Part shown: in pieces, positions 1 to 8,158 of the stretch | Layout of the letters: every line of letters begins with the position of its first letter | How positions within the stretch are numbered: the stretch's first letter is position 1 | Source of the DNA: Chitinophagaceae bacterium | Lineage (GTDB): Bacteria > Bacteroidota > Bacteroidia > Chitinophagales > Chitinophagaceae | DNA length: 14,658 nucleotides | Reading direction: 5' to 3' | NCBI GenBank assembly: GCA_947489175.1 | Contig: CANLED010000019.1 | Span: 1-14,658 of the forward strand | Notes under the pieces: generated by a model | Told to the model about the DNA's origin: nothing | What the model saw: only the letters and a program-made list of their open reading frames with translations | Databases searched by the model: none | Position numbers and translations under genes: made by a program

Positions 1-1126
1 TCAAGGCTACTGCAGGAGAAGAACTCTCCAGTTCATAAAATTTACCCATCTGCTTTCCGTCAATTGGACCATCATTATAGGCATTTACAGCATCTCCAGA
101 AAAAGGATTTTTTTGTTGCTCCCAAAGTGAATTCACATAATCATTTACACCTTCGGTTAAACTGAAGGTGGCAATGGTGAGCACCCCATTTTTTTGATCA
201 TAACTCAGCACCAATGGCAATGCACGTTTAGGAGAAATACCAATCTTACTTCGGTGATTAGCATCAGCCTTGAACAATATCAAATCATCCGTAACTTTTA
301 ATCTATCCGCCGGCACTTTTCCAAAATAATCGTCAGTAACAACTTTACCCAATAAACTAGAATCCCCTTTTTTAAATGGAATGGCTATGGTTGTATTTTC
401 ATCTGCATTGAGCATGCTCAACACCCAAATTGACAACAATCCAGTGTTTTTATTCCAAGAATTTTGCCCAGTATTTGTAACAATGTTTTCAGACTGAAAA
501 CCTACCTTTTTTATGCCATTTGGAATTGAACCAAGCAAAGCCTCTATTGAGGAATCATTCAATAAGCTGATATTTCTGTTTACCTTGAGGTCGAACTTGG
601 TGCCTGTGTAGTTCTCCAAATGCATCTCTTTTTCAAATGTTGCTTCTGTCGAACTTGAAGATTTCAATATAAATGATTCTGTATCCAATTCCTTGGGGAC
701 ATACCAATTTTCGAACTTAAAATCAACACCTTTTTTAAAGTAAATTGAAAATTGACCACCCTCTGGACCTAACCAAAATCTTTCCTCACCACCAAATGCG
801 CTGAAGTGCTCAGAAAATTTTCCAGATGCGATTAAATCATGGTTTATCCACCCGAAACTTGATCCTGCATTGCCCTCTGCTGTGCTGGTCATGATACGAC
901 CTTGGTATGCAGGCAAAATAATAATTTGTGCACCAGCGGTATCATTACCCAATACAACAAGATCCTTGTGGTATTTTTTCAAAAAATCAAGGTCAAAGCC
1001 AAATGTTCCTTTTGAAAGTTGCACATCATTTTTATTTTCTTCTTTAATAACATTGTTACAGGAAATAAACAAAATCAATAAAAAGATTGAAAACCAATGT
1101 TTTATTTTTACTTGTTGATTCTTCAT
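1..1126 (-). CDS. Putative secreted lipoprotein, DUF6786-like (3' end outside window)
   Basis: Reading leftward from ATG at 1126-1124, the frame stays open to base 1, giving 375 complete codons with no stop, so the C-terminus lies outside the window. The N-terminus (MKNQQVKIKHW, then a hydrophobic stretch FSIFLLILFIS followed by Cys23) is a lipoprotein signal peptide, so the mature protein should be lipid-anchored to a membrane and face the periplasm or surface. The body contains a Gly/Trp-rich stretch, FGGEERFWLGPEGGQ, at about residues 108-122. I tentatively associate this with the DUF6786 family, which has no established reaction. The overall look (beta-rich, GGEERFW...GG) recalls galactose-mutarotase-like sugar-binding folds, but that is inference. 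The start codon overlaps the stop of the upstream GH172 gene by 4 bp (ATGA, 1126-1123), implying translational coupling and a shared role in glycan use. Confidence 0.8.
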   Translation of the reverse strand, partial: MKNQQVKIKHWFSIFLLILFISCNNVIKEENKNDVQLSKGTFGFDLDFLKKYHKDLVVLGNDTAGAQIIILPAYQGRIMTSTAEGNAGSSFGWINHDLIASGKFSEHFSAFGGEERFWLGPEGGQFSIYFKKGVDFKFENWYVPKELDTESFILKSSSSTEATFEKEMHLENYTGTKFDLKVNRNISLLNDSSIEALLGSIPNGIKKVGFQSENIVTNTGQNSWNKNTGLLSIWVLSMLNADENTTIAIPFKKGDSSLLGKVVTDDYFGKVPADRLKVTDDLILFKADANHRSKIGISPKRALPLVLSYDQKNGVLTIATFSLTEGVNDYVNSLWEQQKNPFSGDAVNAYNDGPIDGKQMGKFYELESSSPAVAL

Positions 1127-2424
1127 TTTTCACTTTTTTTTATGTTCCAGACTTTTTCCTTCAAGCCATTAATTCTATTAGAAATATCAGTCAATGGAGG
1201 AAGATTATTTGTAGGCTTATTCAAATAAAAATAAGCGGTTGATGACACATCATCACTTCTGTAAAAATTTCCCCCAAAAACCTTGTCATCGAACGCGTGG
1301 TCGTTCACCCCTGAAATATCATTTCTGTCAAGCAATAAAATCTGTTCAGGGGGATTCCCTTTCAGGTTGAAAATATCACCTGAAGCGCCTTGCTTAAATA
1401 CCCAAACAGGTTTAAGGTTTACTCCCTTTGAAAGCATTTCCCTTATTTGATTGATGCCGGTATTCCCAATTTGCTGCAGTGTTACTTTGCAGTTTTGATG
1501 AAAATAAACCGGATCTGGAATATGATATCGGTAGAAGGCATAAACATCATTTTTTGAATCGGAAACCAATGATCCTTGATACCTATTTTGATATACTCCT
1601 TGTCCCCACCCAGTTCCAATATAATCCTCAGTTCCCGTTCCTGCCAAAGTAGGATTCGCTTTATCACCATCAAGATACATCTTCACTTCCCCTTCTCCGA
1701 ACCAGGTATTTCGATAGGCTGAATCTCCTATTACACCCACATTCATCCCAATAAATCTTCCATTACCATTTACATTAGGCAACACCTCATAATCTTCACC
1801 AACAGTGGTTTTTTGAAGCCTGTTCCAATATGCATGGAAATACATGGCATCGCTGGGTAGCATATCCATTGTGGTATAATTGATGTCGTACCATACCAGT
1901 GCATGGGCTGACGATTCATTCGTGATCACAATTTTCGCTCCAGTTCTGTATGGCATCGGAATCGTAAAATTGAAAGAACGCGCTTCTGGATTGGAAAACA
2001 ATTCATTTTCAAAGGGGACAGAAAGTCCCAAACCCAATCCAAAAAAATCTCCAATCGGCGCAGAAACCGCCGGCTTGTCTTTTCTATCCCAATACATGTC
2101 AATCCGCACCAACCTTCGCTGTTCCTCACTTCTCGGTATGGTTCCACTCATCCACATCCGATTGATGATTCCTGCTCCCTTCACATCCATCAGAACCAAT
2201 TGTTCTCCGGCTTTTACGGTAAAAAAAGCACTTCCTTTTGCTCCTTTATTGGTAAGGCCTCCAGCGCCTTTTTTACCAGTTGGGTTTTCTGGACTTATCC
2301 ATCTTGTCTTTGTGGATAGCGGAGCTGACTTATACAATTCCTGAGCAGACAACAACGTGTTGAAGCTCAACAGCAATGAGAAGAGTAAAATGGACTTTTT
2401 TATCACGGCAAATAAATTATGCAT
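1123..2424 (-). CDS. GH172 (DUF2961) family secreted glycoside hydrolase
   Basis: A 433-residue protein with a Sec signal peptide (KK followed by SILLFSLLLSFNTLLSA, probable cleavage before QELY near residue 28). The body matches DUF2961, now glycoside hydrolase family GH172: an early G-A-G-x-I-x-R-M-W-M segment near residue 85 and the family hallmark GTGTEDYIGTGWGQG around residues 261-275, with acidic residues expected at the active site. Characterised GH172 enzymes act on alpha-fructofuranosides (difructose dianhydride) and D-arabinofuranosides; the substrate here cannot be read from sequence. Length is typical of a single-domain member. It lies 8 bp after the SlyD-like gene and its TGA overlaps the ATG of the downstream lipoprotein, so it is an internal gene of the GH116-SlyD-GH172-lipoprotein operon. 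There is no SusC/SusD pair in the window, so this is not a recognisable classical polysaccharide utilisation locus. Confidence 0.88.
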   Translation of the reverse strand: MHNLFAVIKKSILLFSLLLSFNTLLSAQELYKSAPLSTKTRWISPENPTGKKGAGGLTNKGAKGSAFFTVKAGEQLVLMDVKGAGIINRMWMSGTIPRSEEQRRLVRIDMYWDRKDKPAVSAPIGDFFGLGLGLSVPFENELFSNPEARSFNFTIPMPYRTGAKIVITNESSAHALVWYDINYTTMDMLPSDAMYFHAYWNRLQKTTVGEDYEVLPNVNGNGRFIGMNVGVIGDSAYRNTWFGEGEVKMYLDGDKANPTLAGTGTEDYIGTGWGQGVYQNRYQGSLVSDSKNDVYAFYRYHIPDPVYFHQNCKVTLQQIGNTGINQIREMLSKGVNLKPVWVFKQGASGDIFNLKGNPPEQILLLDRNDISGVNDHAFDDKVFGGNFYRSDDVSSTAYFYLNKPTNNLPPLTDISNRINGLKEKVWNIKKSEK

Positions 2425-2432
2425 GTTTCATA

Positions 2433-2924
2433 TTAGCAACAACCCTCTGGTCCACATCCCACATTTGTTTTTTGTATGGGTGACCCTTGGAGCAACTCCT
2501 CTTCGGTAGCATCACGGATATCAATTATCTTAACCGTAAAAAAAAGTGTTTTTCCAGCCAAAGGATGATTTGCATCCACAATAACCTGATCATCGGTTTT
2601 TTGAATGACAATAGCATCAGTACCATCAAACAGTTGGATGTATTCTCCTTCCATGATGGATTCCTGATTTTCGAAATCTTCTAGCGGCACTTCAATAATC
2701 AAACTTTTTTCTCTTGGCCCATAAGCCTCATCTTCATAAACAACAACTTCAATAACCTGCTCTGCTTTCATACCCTCCAAAGCACGCTCCAATCCGGGAA
2801 TAATATTTTCAGCTCCATGTAAATATACTCCAGGTATATATTCCTCATTTCCCTGCAGGGTTTTGCCTTCTTCGTCTTTTAAAACATATTGGATCGATAC
2901 TACTTTGTTGTTTTCAACAATCAT
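2433..2924 (-). CDS. SlyD-type FKBP peptidyl-prolyl cis-trans isomerase
   Basis: A 163-residue protein without a signal peptide, so cytoplasmic. It shows the SlyD arrangement: an FKBP half (YVLKDEEGKTL near 14-24, LHGAENIIPGLERALEGM at about 35-52, and EAYGPRE at about 66-72), an inserted-flap (IF) chaperone domain through about residue 130 with the family motif NHPLAGKTLFF at about 118-128, then a return to the FKBP strand. The tail is short and ends CGPEGCC; its three cysteines (157, 162, 163) are the only ones in the protein, consistent with a reduced version of the metal-binding tail of E. coli SlyD. The role is accelerating proline isomerisation and holding unfolded clients. It starts 5 bp after the GH116 stop and ends 8 bp before the GH172 start, so it must be co-transcribed with two exported glycosidases. 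A dedicated folding or export role is inference. Confidence 0.92.
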   Translation of the reverse strand: MIVENNKVVSIQYVLKDEEGKTLQGNEEYIPGVYLHGAENIIPGLERALEGMKAEQVIEVVVYEDEAYGPREKSLIIEVPLEDFENQESIMEGEYIQLFDGTDAIVIQKTDDQVIVDANHPLAGKTLFFTVKIIDIRDATEEELLQGSPIQKTNVGCGPEGCC

Positions 2925-2929
2925 TAATT

Positions 2930-5590
2930 TCAGGTTAAAATGGTTAATATTTGGTTTTCAGGTATAACAACAGCATTGGGAAATGAAATTGTACAATTTT
3001 CTCCCTCTTGCTGAAAAGATGCTGGGATTTTCTTTCCATTTAACATCACGGAAAGTCTTGTTGCCTTATGCGAAATATCAACACTGAATGATTTCAATGT
3101 TAAATTTCCATACTTTACTTCCAAGCTAGCCTTTAATTGCGCTGCGCTTTTTTCTTGCTTATAGGTTCCCCAACTTGATGCAGCTGTAAAAGGTGACTTA
3201 AATTTTTCTGGATTGATCTTTGGCGAGAATCGCATAAATCCTTTCGGACCATGATATTCAAATCCACACGCAGTTATGAATGTGCCGAAACTGGCCATCG
3301 CCCTGGCGTAGTGGTCGCTGCATTCAATCTCGTTGAAGGGATTTCTCTTTGCAGCATGATATCTATCATGTATCATTCTCGTTATCACGAGTGATTCCTC
3401 AACCATACCTTCTGCCATCATGTGTGCAGCAACTTGGTGCTCAAAACCACTCATGCATTCATGAAAATATCCCAATTGCCAGGTTATATTTTCCCCATAA
3501 GGTTTCTCTTCATTCTTCGGATTGGTATTCATGATGAGTCCACCATCTCCCGGCAATGCATACGGCCTTCCACCCAAATGAGTCTTTATGTATGGACCAA
3601 CATCTGGCGTGAAATTGTATTTCCAAAGTGCCTTCAAAGCTGACACGGTTTTAGCCTTATCAAGCGTTCTTCCGATTCCAACCTGATGTGCCCAACTTTG
3701 TCCATACACCTGATCTATATGACAGGTATTGTAAGACCCAAGCTTTTGTCGACCTTTTACATCATCTGGCTTATGGATAAAGTATTCGCCATTGAAGAGT
3801 TTCTCTTCCATGTTCTTTCTACCGGCAGAAACATAAGCAGCACATGTTGATGCAAATTCTTCATCCTTCATTTCAATGGCCATCAGCTCCGCAGCTTTAA
3901 CTGCTGCAATACACAATCCAACCAACCAAGCAATTTCTCCATCCCAAACAGCATCAAGGGTATTTTCAATAGGAGTATCCTCCATACCATCCTTGTTTCG
4001 ATCCTGATTGATGACCCATTGAGTAGCACGCTTGATCTTCTCCCAATTGTTCTTTAAGAAAGAATTGTCTACACTCATCTGATGCTCTCTGTATATCCGC
4101 AAAATTGTACCTGCTTGTCCGTCAATAGCAGGACCTTTCACAACCTCTCCACGGTACCAAATCATGCCATCATCTTGTAAAGACAAGCCTAGGTCAATCC
4201 GCTCTCTGGTGTCTTTTTCAAGCGCTGGGAAAATCCTGCCTACTGCCTGCGCATATTGCCAAACATGAGAGCATGTTCCTTCGCAACAACCAACACCTTC
4301 CCAAGCATAAAAACGACCAGATTCAAAACGATGTGCCGTTGTTGTTGCCAACGTTGAAATATTCATGAAAGTACGTTCCATCAACCACCATGGCAATGTT
4401 GAATCATACCATGTTTCTTTCCAACGTTTTGTTTCTGATGATAATTTATTGAAATGCTGATGAACGTATTTCAACACATCAGAAGATGATTTAAACCAAT
4501 TGTTGTAGTAACGACCTGTGTCTTGAATTTTTTTATTTAGAACAAGGTTTTTAAAATGCCAAGCAATTGCAAAATCAGCTTTTGCGGTTGCATTTGGCTT
4601 AATGTTTATTGAAGTTGAAACGGCTGACAACAACTTTTCATTGGCAGTTTTTTCAACATCACTAGTAGATGATTTGACAAATGAATCACTACTGATGGGC
4701 AAAGAAAAATTCGTATGTAATAAAAAAAATGAGTTCATTGATGCAATGCCCAATGTTCCATAATCAGCTTTATTTTTCATTGAATCATCGCCTGTATTTT
4801 TCATCCCAGATTCAATGCATGAAAAAGAATCAAACTGAATGACTCCATTTTTTCTAAAGTCGGATTCCTTTGCAGAACGAATGCAGGACTTGTTTTCAAG
4901 CCATCCGAGAACATCAACAGTTACTGAAGATGTTGATTTGTTTTTTATGCTGAAAGAATAAATTGTTGCTGGAATGGATGAATTTTTTTCATCCAGTGCA
5001 ATGAAAGGAGAATATATTTCTGCTGTAATTTCAACAGCCATTTTTTTATCTATATAATGCACTCTTGCCATGGGATAGGTGGCTTCAAAAACAATTTCAT
5101 CCCAATCGGAGGCTTCCATTTTTTTTATGATGGTTTTTCCGGCATGGATTATTTTGAAAGCAAATCCTTGATCAAGAGGTCGAATGTCTTTCGCAGGTTG
5201 AACGTAAGCTGAACCATCTTGTGACCTGATTTTTTTGCCAACATGCACATCCGAATGCCAATCGATTGTTTTGGGTTCAATTCCATTTTGGTTCGCATTG
5301 AATATATCCCAAAGCCATAGCCTGCCATCCCCACCAAGATACACCGTACCAGTATTGACGCCACCTACCGGCATGCCAATGTATTGCAACTCATTTTTTG
5401 ATTTTAAGTATTTGGTTACAAAGCCTCGTTTTGACAATGACTTCAACCATTCAGGGTCGAGTTTTTTATCTATGGGGATATTATGTCCAAGCTCATTTGG
5501 TAAAAACGGACCAGCGATGGCACGGCCATGAGAGGCGTACATGCCTGCTGTAAAGATGGCGGATGATTTTAAAAAATTTCTGCGTAGCAT
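2930..5590 (-). CDS. GH116 family glycoside hydrolase (DUF608), Tat-exported
   Basis: An 886-residue protein when started at the ATG at 5590. A longer in-frame ATG at 5635 exists, but the 5590 start puts the twin arginines at residues 3-4 (MLRRNFLKSSA), a good Tat motif followed by a hydrophobic stretch and an AIA-G cleavage site near residues 26-27. It should therefore be exported folded. The N-terminal half is the beta-sandwich domain of GBA2-like enzymes. The C-terminal half is the (alpha/alpha)6 DUF608 catalytic domain, with the conserved WEGVGCCEGTCSHVWQYAQ segment around 430-448. Candidate nucleophiles are E431 and E437; D546 in NTLDAVWDGE aligns with the acid/base Asp of GBA2/TxGH116. 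The family includes beta-glucosidases, beta-xylosidases and glucosylceramidases; this member lacks the GPSAYCGGLW form of the acid/base motif, so its substrate may differ. It is the first gene of a four-gene tight operon. Confidence 0.9.
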   Translation of the reverse strand: MLRRNFLKSSAIFTAGMYASHGRAIAGPFLPNELGHNIPIDKKLDPEWLKSLSKRGFVTKYLKSKNELQYIGMPVGGVNTGTVYLGGDGRLWLWDIFNANQNGIEPKTIDWHSDVHVGKKIRSQDGSAYVQPAKDIRPLDQGFAFKIIHAGKTIIKKMEASDWDEIVFEATYPMARVHYIDKKMAVEITAEIYSPFIALDEKNSSIPATIYSFSIKNKSTSSVTVDVLGWLENKSCIRSAKESDFRKNGVIQFDSFSCIESGMKNTGDDSMKNKADYGTLGIASMNSFFLLHTNFSLPISSDSFVKSSTSDVEKTANEKLLSAVSTSINIKPNATAKADFAIAWHFKNLVLNKKIQDTGRYYNNWFKSSSDVLKYVHQHFNKLSSETKRWKETWYDSTLPWWLMERTFMNISTLATTTAHRFESGRFYAWEGVGCCEGTCSHVWQYAQAVGRIFPALEKDTRERIDLGLSLQDDGMIWYRGEVVKGPAIDGQAGTILRIYREHQMSVDNSFLKNNWEKIKRATQWVINQDRNKDGMEDTPIENTLDAVWDGEIAWLVGLCIAAVKAAELMAIEMKDEEFASTCAAYVSAGRKNMEEKLFNGEYFIHKPDDVKGRQKLGSYNTCHIDQVYGQSWAHQVGIGRTLDKAKTVSALKALWKYNFTPDVGPYIKTHLGGRPYALPGDGGLIMNTNPKNEEKPYGENITWQLGYFHECMSGFEHQVAAHMMAEGMVEESLVITRMIHDRYHAAKRNPFNEIECSDHYARAMASFGTFITACGFEYHGPKGFMRFSPKINPEKFKSPFTAASSWGTYKQEKSAAQLKASLEVKYGNLTLKSFSVDISHKATRLSVMLNGKKIPASFQQEGENCTISFPNAVVIPENQILTILT

Positions 5591-5645
5591 GGTTAGTCTT
5601 TGAAAGAATAAGATACGTAAAATATCGAATAGCAATCAAAAAACA
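5591..5645 (-). promoter_or_regulatory. Weak candidate promoter for the GH116-SlyD-GH172 operon
   Basis: On the minus strand the 99-bp gap between the E1 and GH116 genes has TTTG at 5640-5637, 21 bases, then TATCTTAT at 5615-5608. This resembles the Bacteroidota -33 TTTG / -7 TAnnTTTG layout, with two mismatches in the -7 box. It would start transcription some 15 bases before the ATG at 5590. No clear terminator hairpin for the E1 gene is visible in the same gap, so readthrough from E1 is also possible. Confidence 0.25.
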
Positions 5646-5689
5646 ACAGTTTGAATGGATTGAAAACCAAGAATTTTTTCTGCTTATTA

Positions 5690-7675
5690 TTAGTAACTCA
5701 GCAGTTTTTCGATTGATTCTTCTAACCTGAATTTTGCGAGGTATTGATTTTCGAGCTCTGGTGCAAATGGAATAGGAGTATCCAAACTCGCACAGCGCAT
5801 TACGGGAGCATCTAGGTACTGAAAACAATGCTCTGATATCCAGGCAGATATTTCAGCTCCAATCCCCCCGGTTAAATTGTCTTCATGAAGAATAAGCACA
5901 CGGTTTGTTTTCATCACAGTATGCTTAATTGCATCATAGTCAAGCGGCATCAATGTTCTGAGGTCAATAATTTCTATGGAACTTTCTTCGTGTTTTTCTC
6001 TGTATTCTGTAGCCCAATGCACGCCTGCACCATACGTAATGATGCTCATATCTTCTCCGTATCTTACTGTTCTTGCCTTCCCAATTTCAACTTCAAATGG
6101 TTCCGCTTCAACCAATCCAGATATACTTCTATACAAGGCTTTGTGCTCAAAATACAAAACTGGATTGGGATCATTTATCGCAGCCATCAACAAGCCTTTT
6201 GCATCTGATGGGTTTGATGGATACACAATTTTTAACCCAGGCACATGAAAGAACCAAGCCTCATTGCTCTGTGAATGGAAAGGGCCAGCGCCAACACCAG
6301 CACCTGTTGGCATTCGAATGACAACATCCGCTTGCTGTCCCCACCGATAATGAATTTTAGCAAGGTTGTTTACAATCTGATTGAACCCGACCGATACAAA
6401 ATCTGCAAACTGCATTTCGACAACTGACTTAAATCCTTCCAAACTCAAGCCCAGTGCAGCTCCTATCACTGCACTTTCGCAAAGAGGTGTATTCCTAACT
6501 CTATGCGTGCCATATTTTTCAGACAAACCTTCTGTCACTTTGAATGCACCGCCATAGCCTGCAATGTCCTGACCCATGATTACTAAATTATCATGTATGT
6601 CGAGTGATTGATCCAATGCTTCTGCAATGGCATCAATAAATCGCAAAGGCGTGCTTCGCTCAGTGTTTTGTTTAGTCTGTTGAACTGAATAGGTGTAGGG
6701 TGCAAATAAATCACTTAATTCTACATCGATATTCACTTCATTCTTTTCAAATGATAATCCAGCCTTTAATGCAGCCTCGATGGTTAATTTTAATTCTTCA
6801 TTGATTTTTTTGATCTCATCAACTGATGCAATATTCGCATGCAAAAGCCATTCTTCATAACATGCAACTGGATCCTTCTTACTCCATTCATCAAATAATT
6901 CTGTTGGTACATATTTCACACCACTGGCTTCTTCATGTCCACGCATTCTGAATGTCATACATTCTATGAGATAGGGCTTTTGATTTTGGATGCAATAATC
7001 ACGCACACCTTTAACAGTATCATAAACTTCCAGTATATTATTGCCATCAATTTTAATGCCTTCCATTCCGTAACCCCGGGCTTTATCAACCAATGAGCTG
7101 CACCTGTATTGTTCTGAAGTTGGCGTACTCAATCCATACCCATTGTTCTCTATGATGAAAATAACCGGCAAATCCCATACAGCAGCTAAATTCAACGCTT
7201 CGTGAAAATCGCCCTCAGAAGTACCTCCATCGCCTGTAAATGCCAAGGCGGCCTTTTTTTCATTTCTCAGTTTGTAAGCGAGTGCCGCTCCATCAGCCAA
7301 GGCAAGTTGTGGTCCAAGATGCGAAATCATTCCAGCTATATGGTGTTCTTTCGACCCAAAATGAAAACTCCTTTCACGGCCCTTGCTAAACCCGTCTTTG
7401 CTGCCCTGCCATTGAAGGAAAAGTTTTTCGAGCGACATCCCCCGGCAAGTAAAAACGCCTAAGTTGCGGTGCAGTGGCATGATCCATTCTGAAGAATCCA
7501 TTGCCAAAGTTGCCCCTACGGATATGGCTTCCTGACCGATGCCGCTAAACCACTTCCCAACCTTTCCTTGCCTAAGCAATACAAGCATTTTCTCCTCAAT
7601 CATCCTTGGGAAAAGTAAACTTCGGTATATATTGATTAGTTGTTCGTTGGAAAGTCCTTTTTTGTCAAACTGCAT
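5690..7675 (-). CDS. Fused alpha/beta 2-oxo acid dehydrogenase E1 component (TPP-dependent)
   Basis: A single 661-residue chain joins the usually separate E1 alpha and beta subunits. Residues 1 to about 330 are the alpha part: RMIEEKM near the N-terminus, the phosphorylation-loop-like HRNLGVF segment, and the thiamine diphosphate motif with GDG at 148-150 and NN at 177-178. A linker of about 15 residues (PYTYSVQQTKQ) leads to the beta part from about 343 (LRFIDAIAEAL), with GQDIAGYGGAFKVTEGL, RVRNTPLCESAVIGAALG and the transketolase C-terminal domain. It decarboxylates a 2-oxo acid and transfers the acyl group to a lipoyl-E2 in the cytoplasm. The preferred acid (branched-chain 2-oxo acids or pyruvate) cannot be decided; the branched-chain type is most likely by similarity of layout. 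Fused E1 proteins are common in Bacteroidota. No E2 or E3 gene lies in the window. No signal peptide. Confidence 0.93.
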   Translation of the reverse strand: MQFDKKGLSNEQLINIYRSLLFPRMIEEKMLVLLRQGKVGKWFSGIGQEAISVGATLAMDSSEWIMPLHRNLGVFTCRGMSLEKLFLQWQGSKDGFSKGRERSFHFGSKEHHIAGMISHLGPQLALADGAALAYKLRNEKKAALAFTGDGGTSEGDFHEALNLAAVWDLPVIFIIENNGYGLSTPTSEQYRCSSLVDKARGYGMEGIKIDGNNILEVYDTVKGVRDYCIQNQKPYLIECMTFRMRGHEEASGVKYVPTELFDEWSKKDPVACYEEWLLHANIASVDEIKKINEELKLTIEAALKAGLSFEKNEVNIDVELSDLFAPYTYSVQQTKQNTERSTPLRFIDAIAEALDQSLDIHDNLVIMGQDIAGYGGAFKVTEGLSEKYGTHRVRNTPLCESAVIGAALGLSLEGFKSVVEMQFADFVSVGFNQIVNNLAKIHYRWGQQADVVIRMPTGAGVGAGPFHSQSNEAWFFHVPGLKIVYPSNPSDAKGLLMAAINDPNPVLYFEHKALYRSISGLVEAEPFEVEIGKARTVRYGEDMSIITYGAGVHWATEYREKHEESSIEIIDLRTLMPLDYDAIKHTVMKTNRVLILHEDNLTGGIGAEISAWISEHCFQYLDAPVMRCASLDTPIPFAPELENQYLAKFRLEESIEKLLSY

Positions 7676-7753
7676 GGTGATTTAAAGGTCGGTTAGTTTG
7701 GCGAAAAAATATATGAGGAATCAAATTGAATCCTAGAAAAAAGATTTGCTTGA

Positions 7754-8113
7754 TCAATCCCGGTTATCCTTATTGTACTTTTTATCCATGGCTCCCAATA
7801 AAGAAACCGTGATGGATACAATCAAACTGAAAACCAAAGCTGATCCGAATGAATCCACTTGAAATCCATCTACAAATTTATCGCCGATCATCACGATAAA
7901 TGCATTGATGATGAATAAAAAAAGTCCGAGCGTAAAAATTGTAAACGGTATCGTTAACACAATCAAAACGGGCCTTATAAAGGCATTCAGCAAGGTTAAC
8001 ACAGTTGCCGTAACCAATGCGGTGATGAAATCACTTACATGCACTCCTGGAACCAGGTATGAAGCAATGATAACGGCAAGCCAGGTGAAAAACAGTTTTA
8101 TCAAGAATTTCAT
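7754..8113 (-). CDS. Holin family 4 / YvlD-like small integral membrane protein
   Basis: A 119-residue, very hydrophobic protein with four predicted membrane segments, roughly residues 4-22, 31-53, 56-78 and 87-108, ending in a charged tail (MDKKYNKDNRD). The pattern, including VPGVHVSDF after segment 1 and NAFIRPVLIVLTIPFTIFTLGLF in the middle, matches the family annotated as phage holin family 4 (PF04020, YvlD-like). Despite the name, this family is widespread as chromosomal genes in bacteria with no phage nearby, and its function is not firmly known. It sits between the M16 peptidase pair (45 bp upstream) and E1 (78 bp downstream), with no endolysin or phage genes in sight, so a housekeeping envelope protein is more likely than a lysis protein. 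Confidence 0.85.
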   Translation of the reverse strand: MKFLIKLFFTWLAVIIASYLVPGVHVSDFITALVTATVLTLLNAFIRPVLIVLTIPFTIFTLGLFLFIINAFIVMIGDKFVDGFQVDSFGSALVFSLIVSITVSLLGAMDKKYNKDNRD

Positions 8114-8158
8114 TTTCTATAAAATTTGATAGTATTACCTCACGGAAAAATTCAGTCC

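Noticed and set aside
870..1118. Plus-strand ORF of 82 codons
   Set aside because: Antisense to the lipoprotein gene, whose frame is open with a clear signal peptide.
1880..2344. Plus-strand ORF of 154 codons
   Set aside because: Antisense shadow of the GH172 gene with no family resemblance.
5591..5635. Longer GH116 start at 5635 adding 15 residues
   Set aside because: The extension would bury the RRNFLK Tat motif 18 residues in; the ATG at 5590 places it at the N-terminus as expected for a signal peptide.
5493..5828. Minus-strand ORF of 111 codons across the GH116/E1 junction
   Set aside because: It overlaps two well-supported genes in another frame and has no recognisable protein features.
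7676..7753. Terminator hairpin GGAATCAAATTGAATCC between the holin-like gene and E1
   Set aside because: The inverted repeat is short, contains an A-A mismatch and has a one-base loop; not convincing.
7754..8113. Prophage remnant indicated by the holin-family gene
   Set aside because: No endolysin, integrase or structural phage gene is nearby, and this membrane family is common in ordinary chromosomal contexts.
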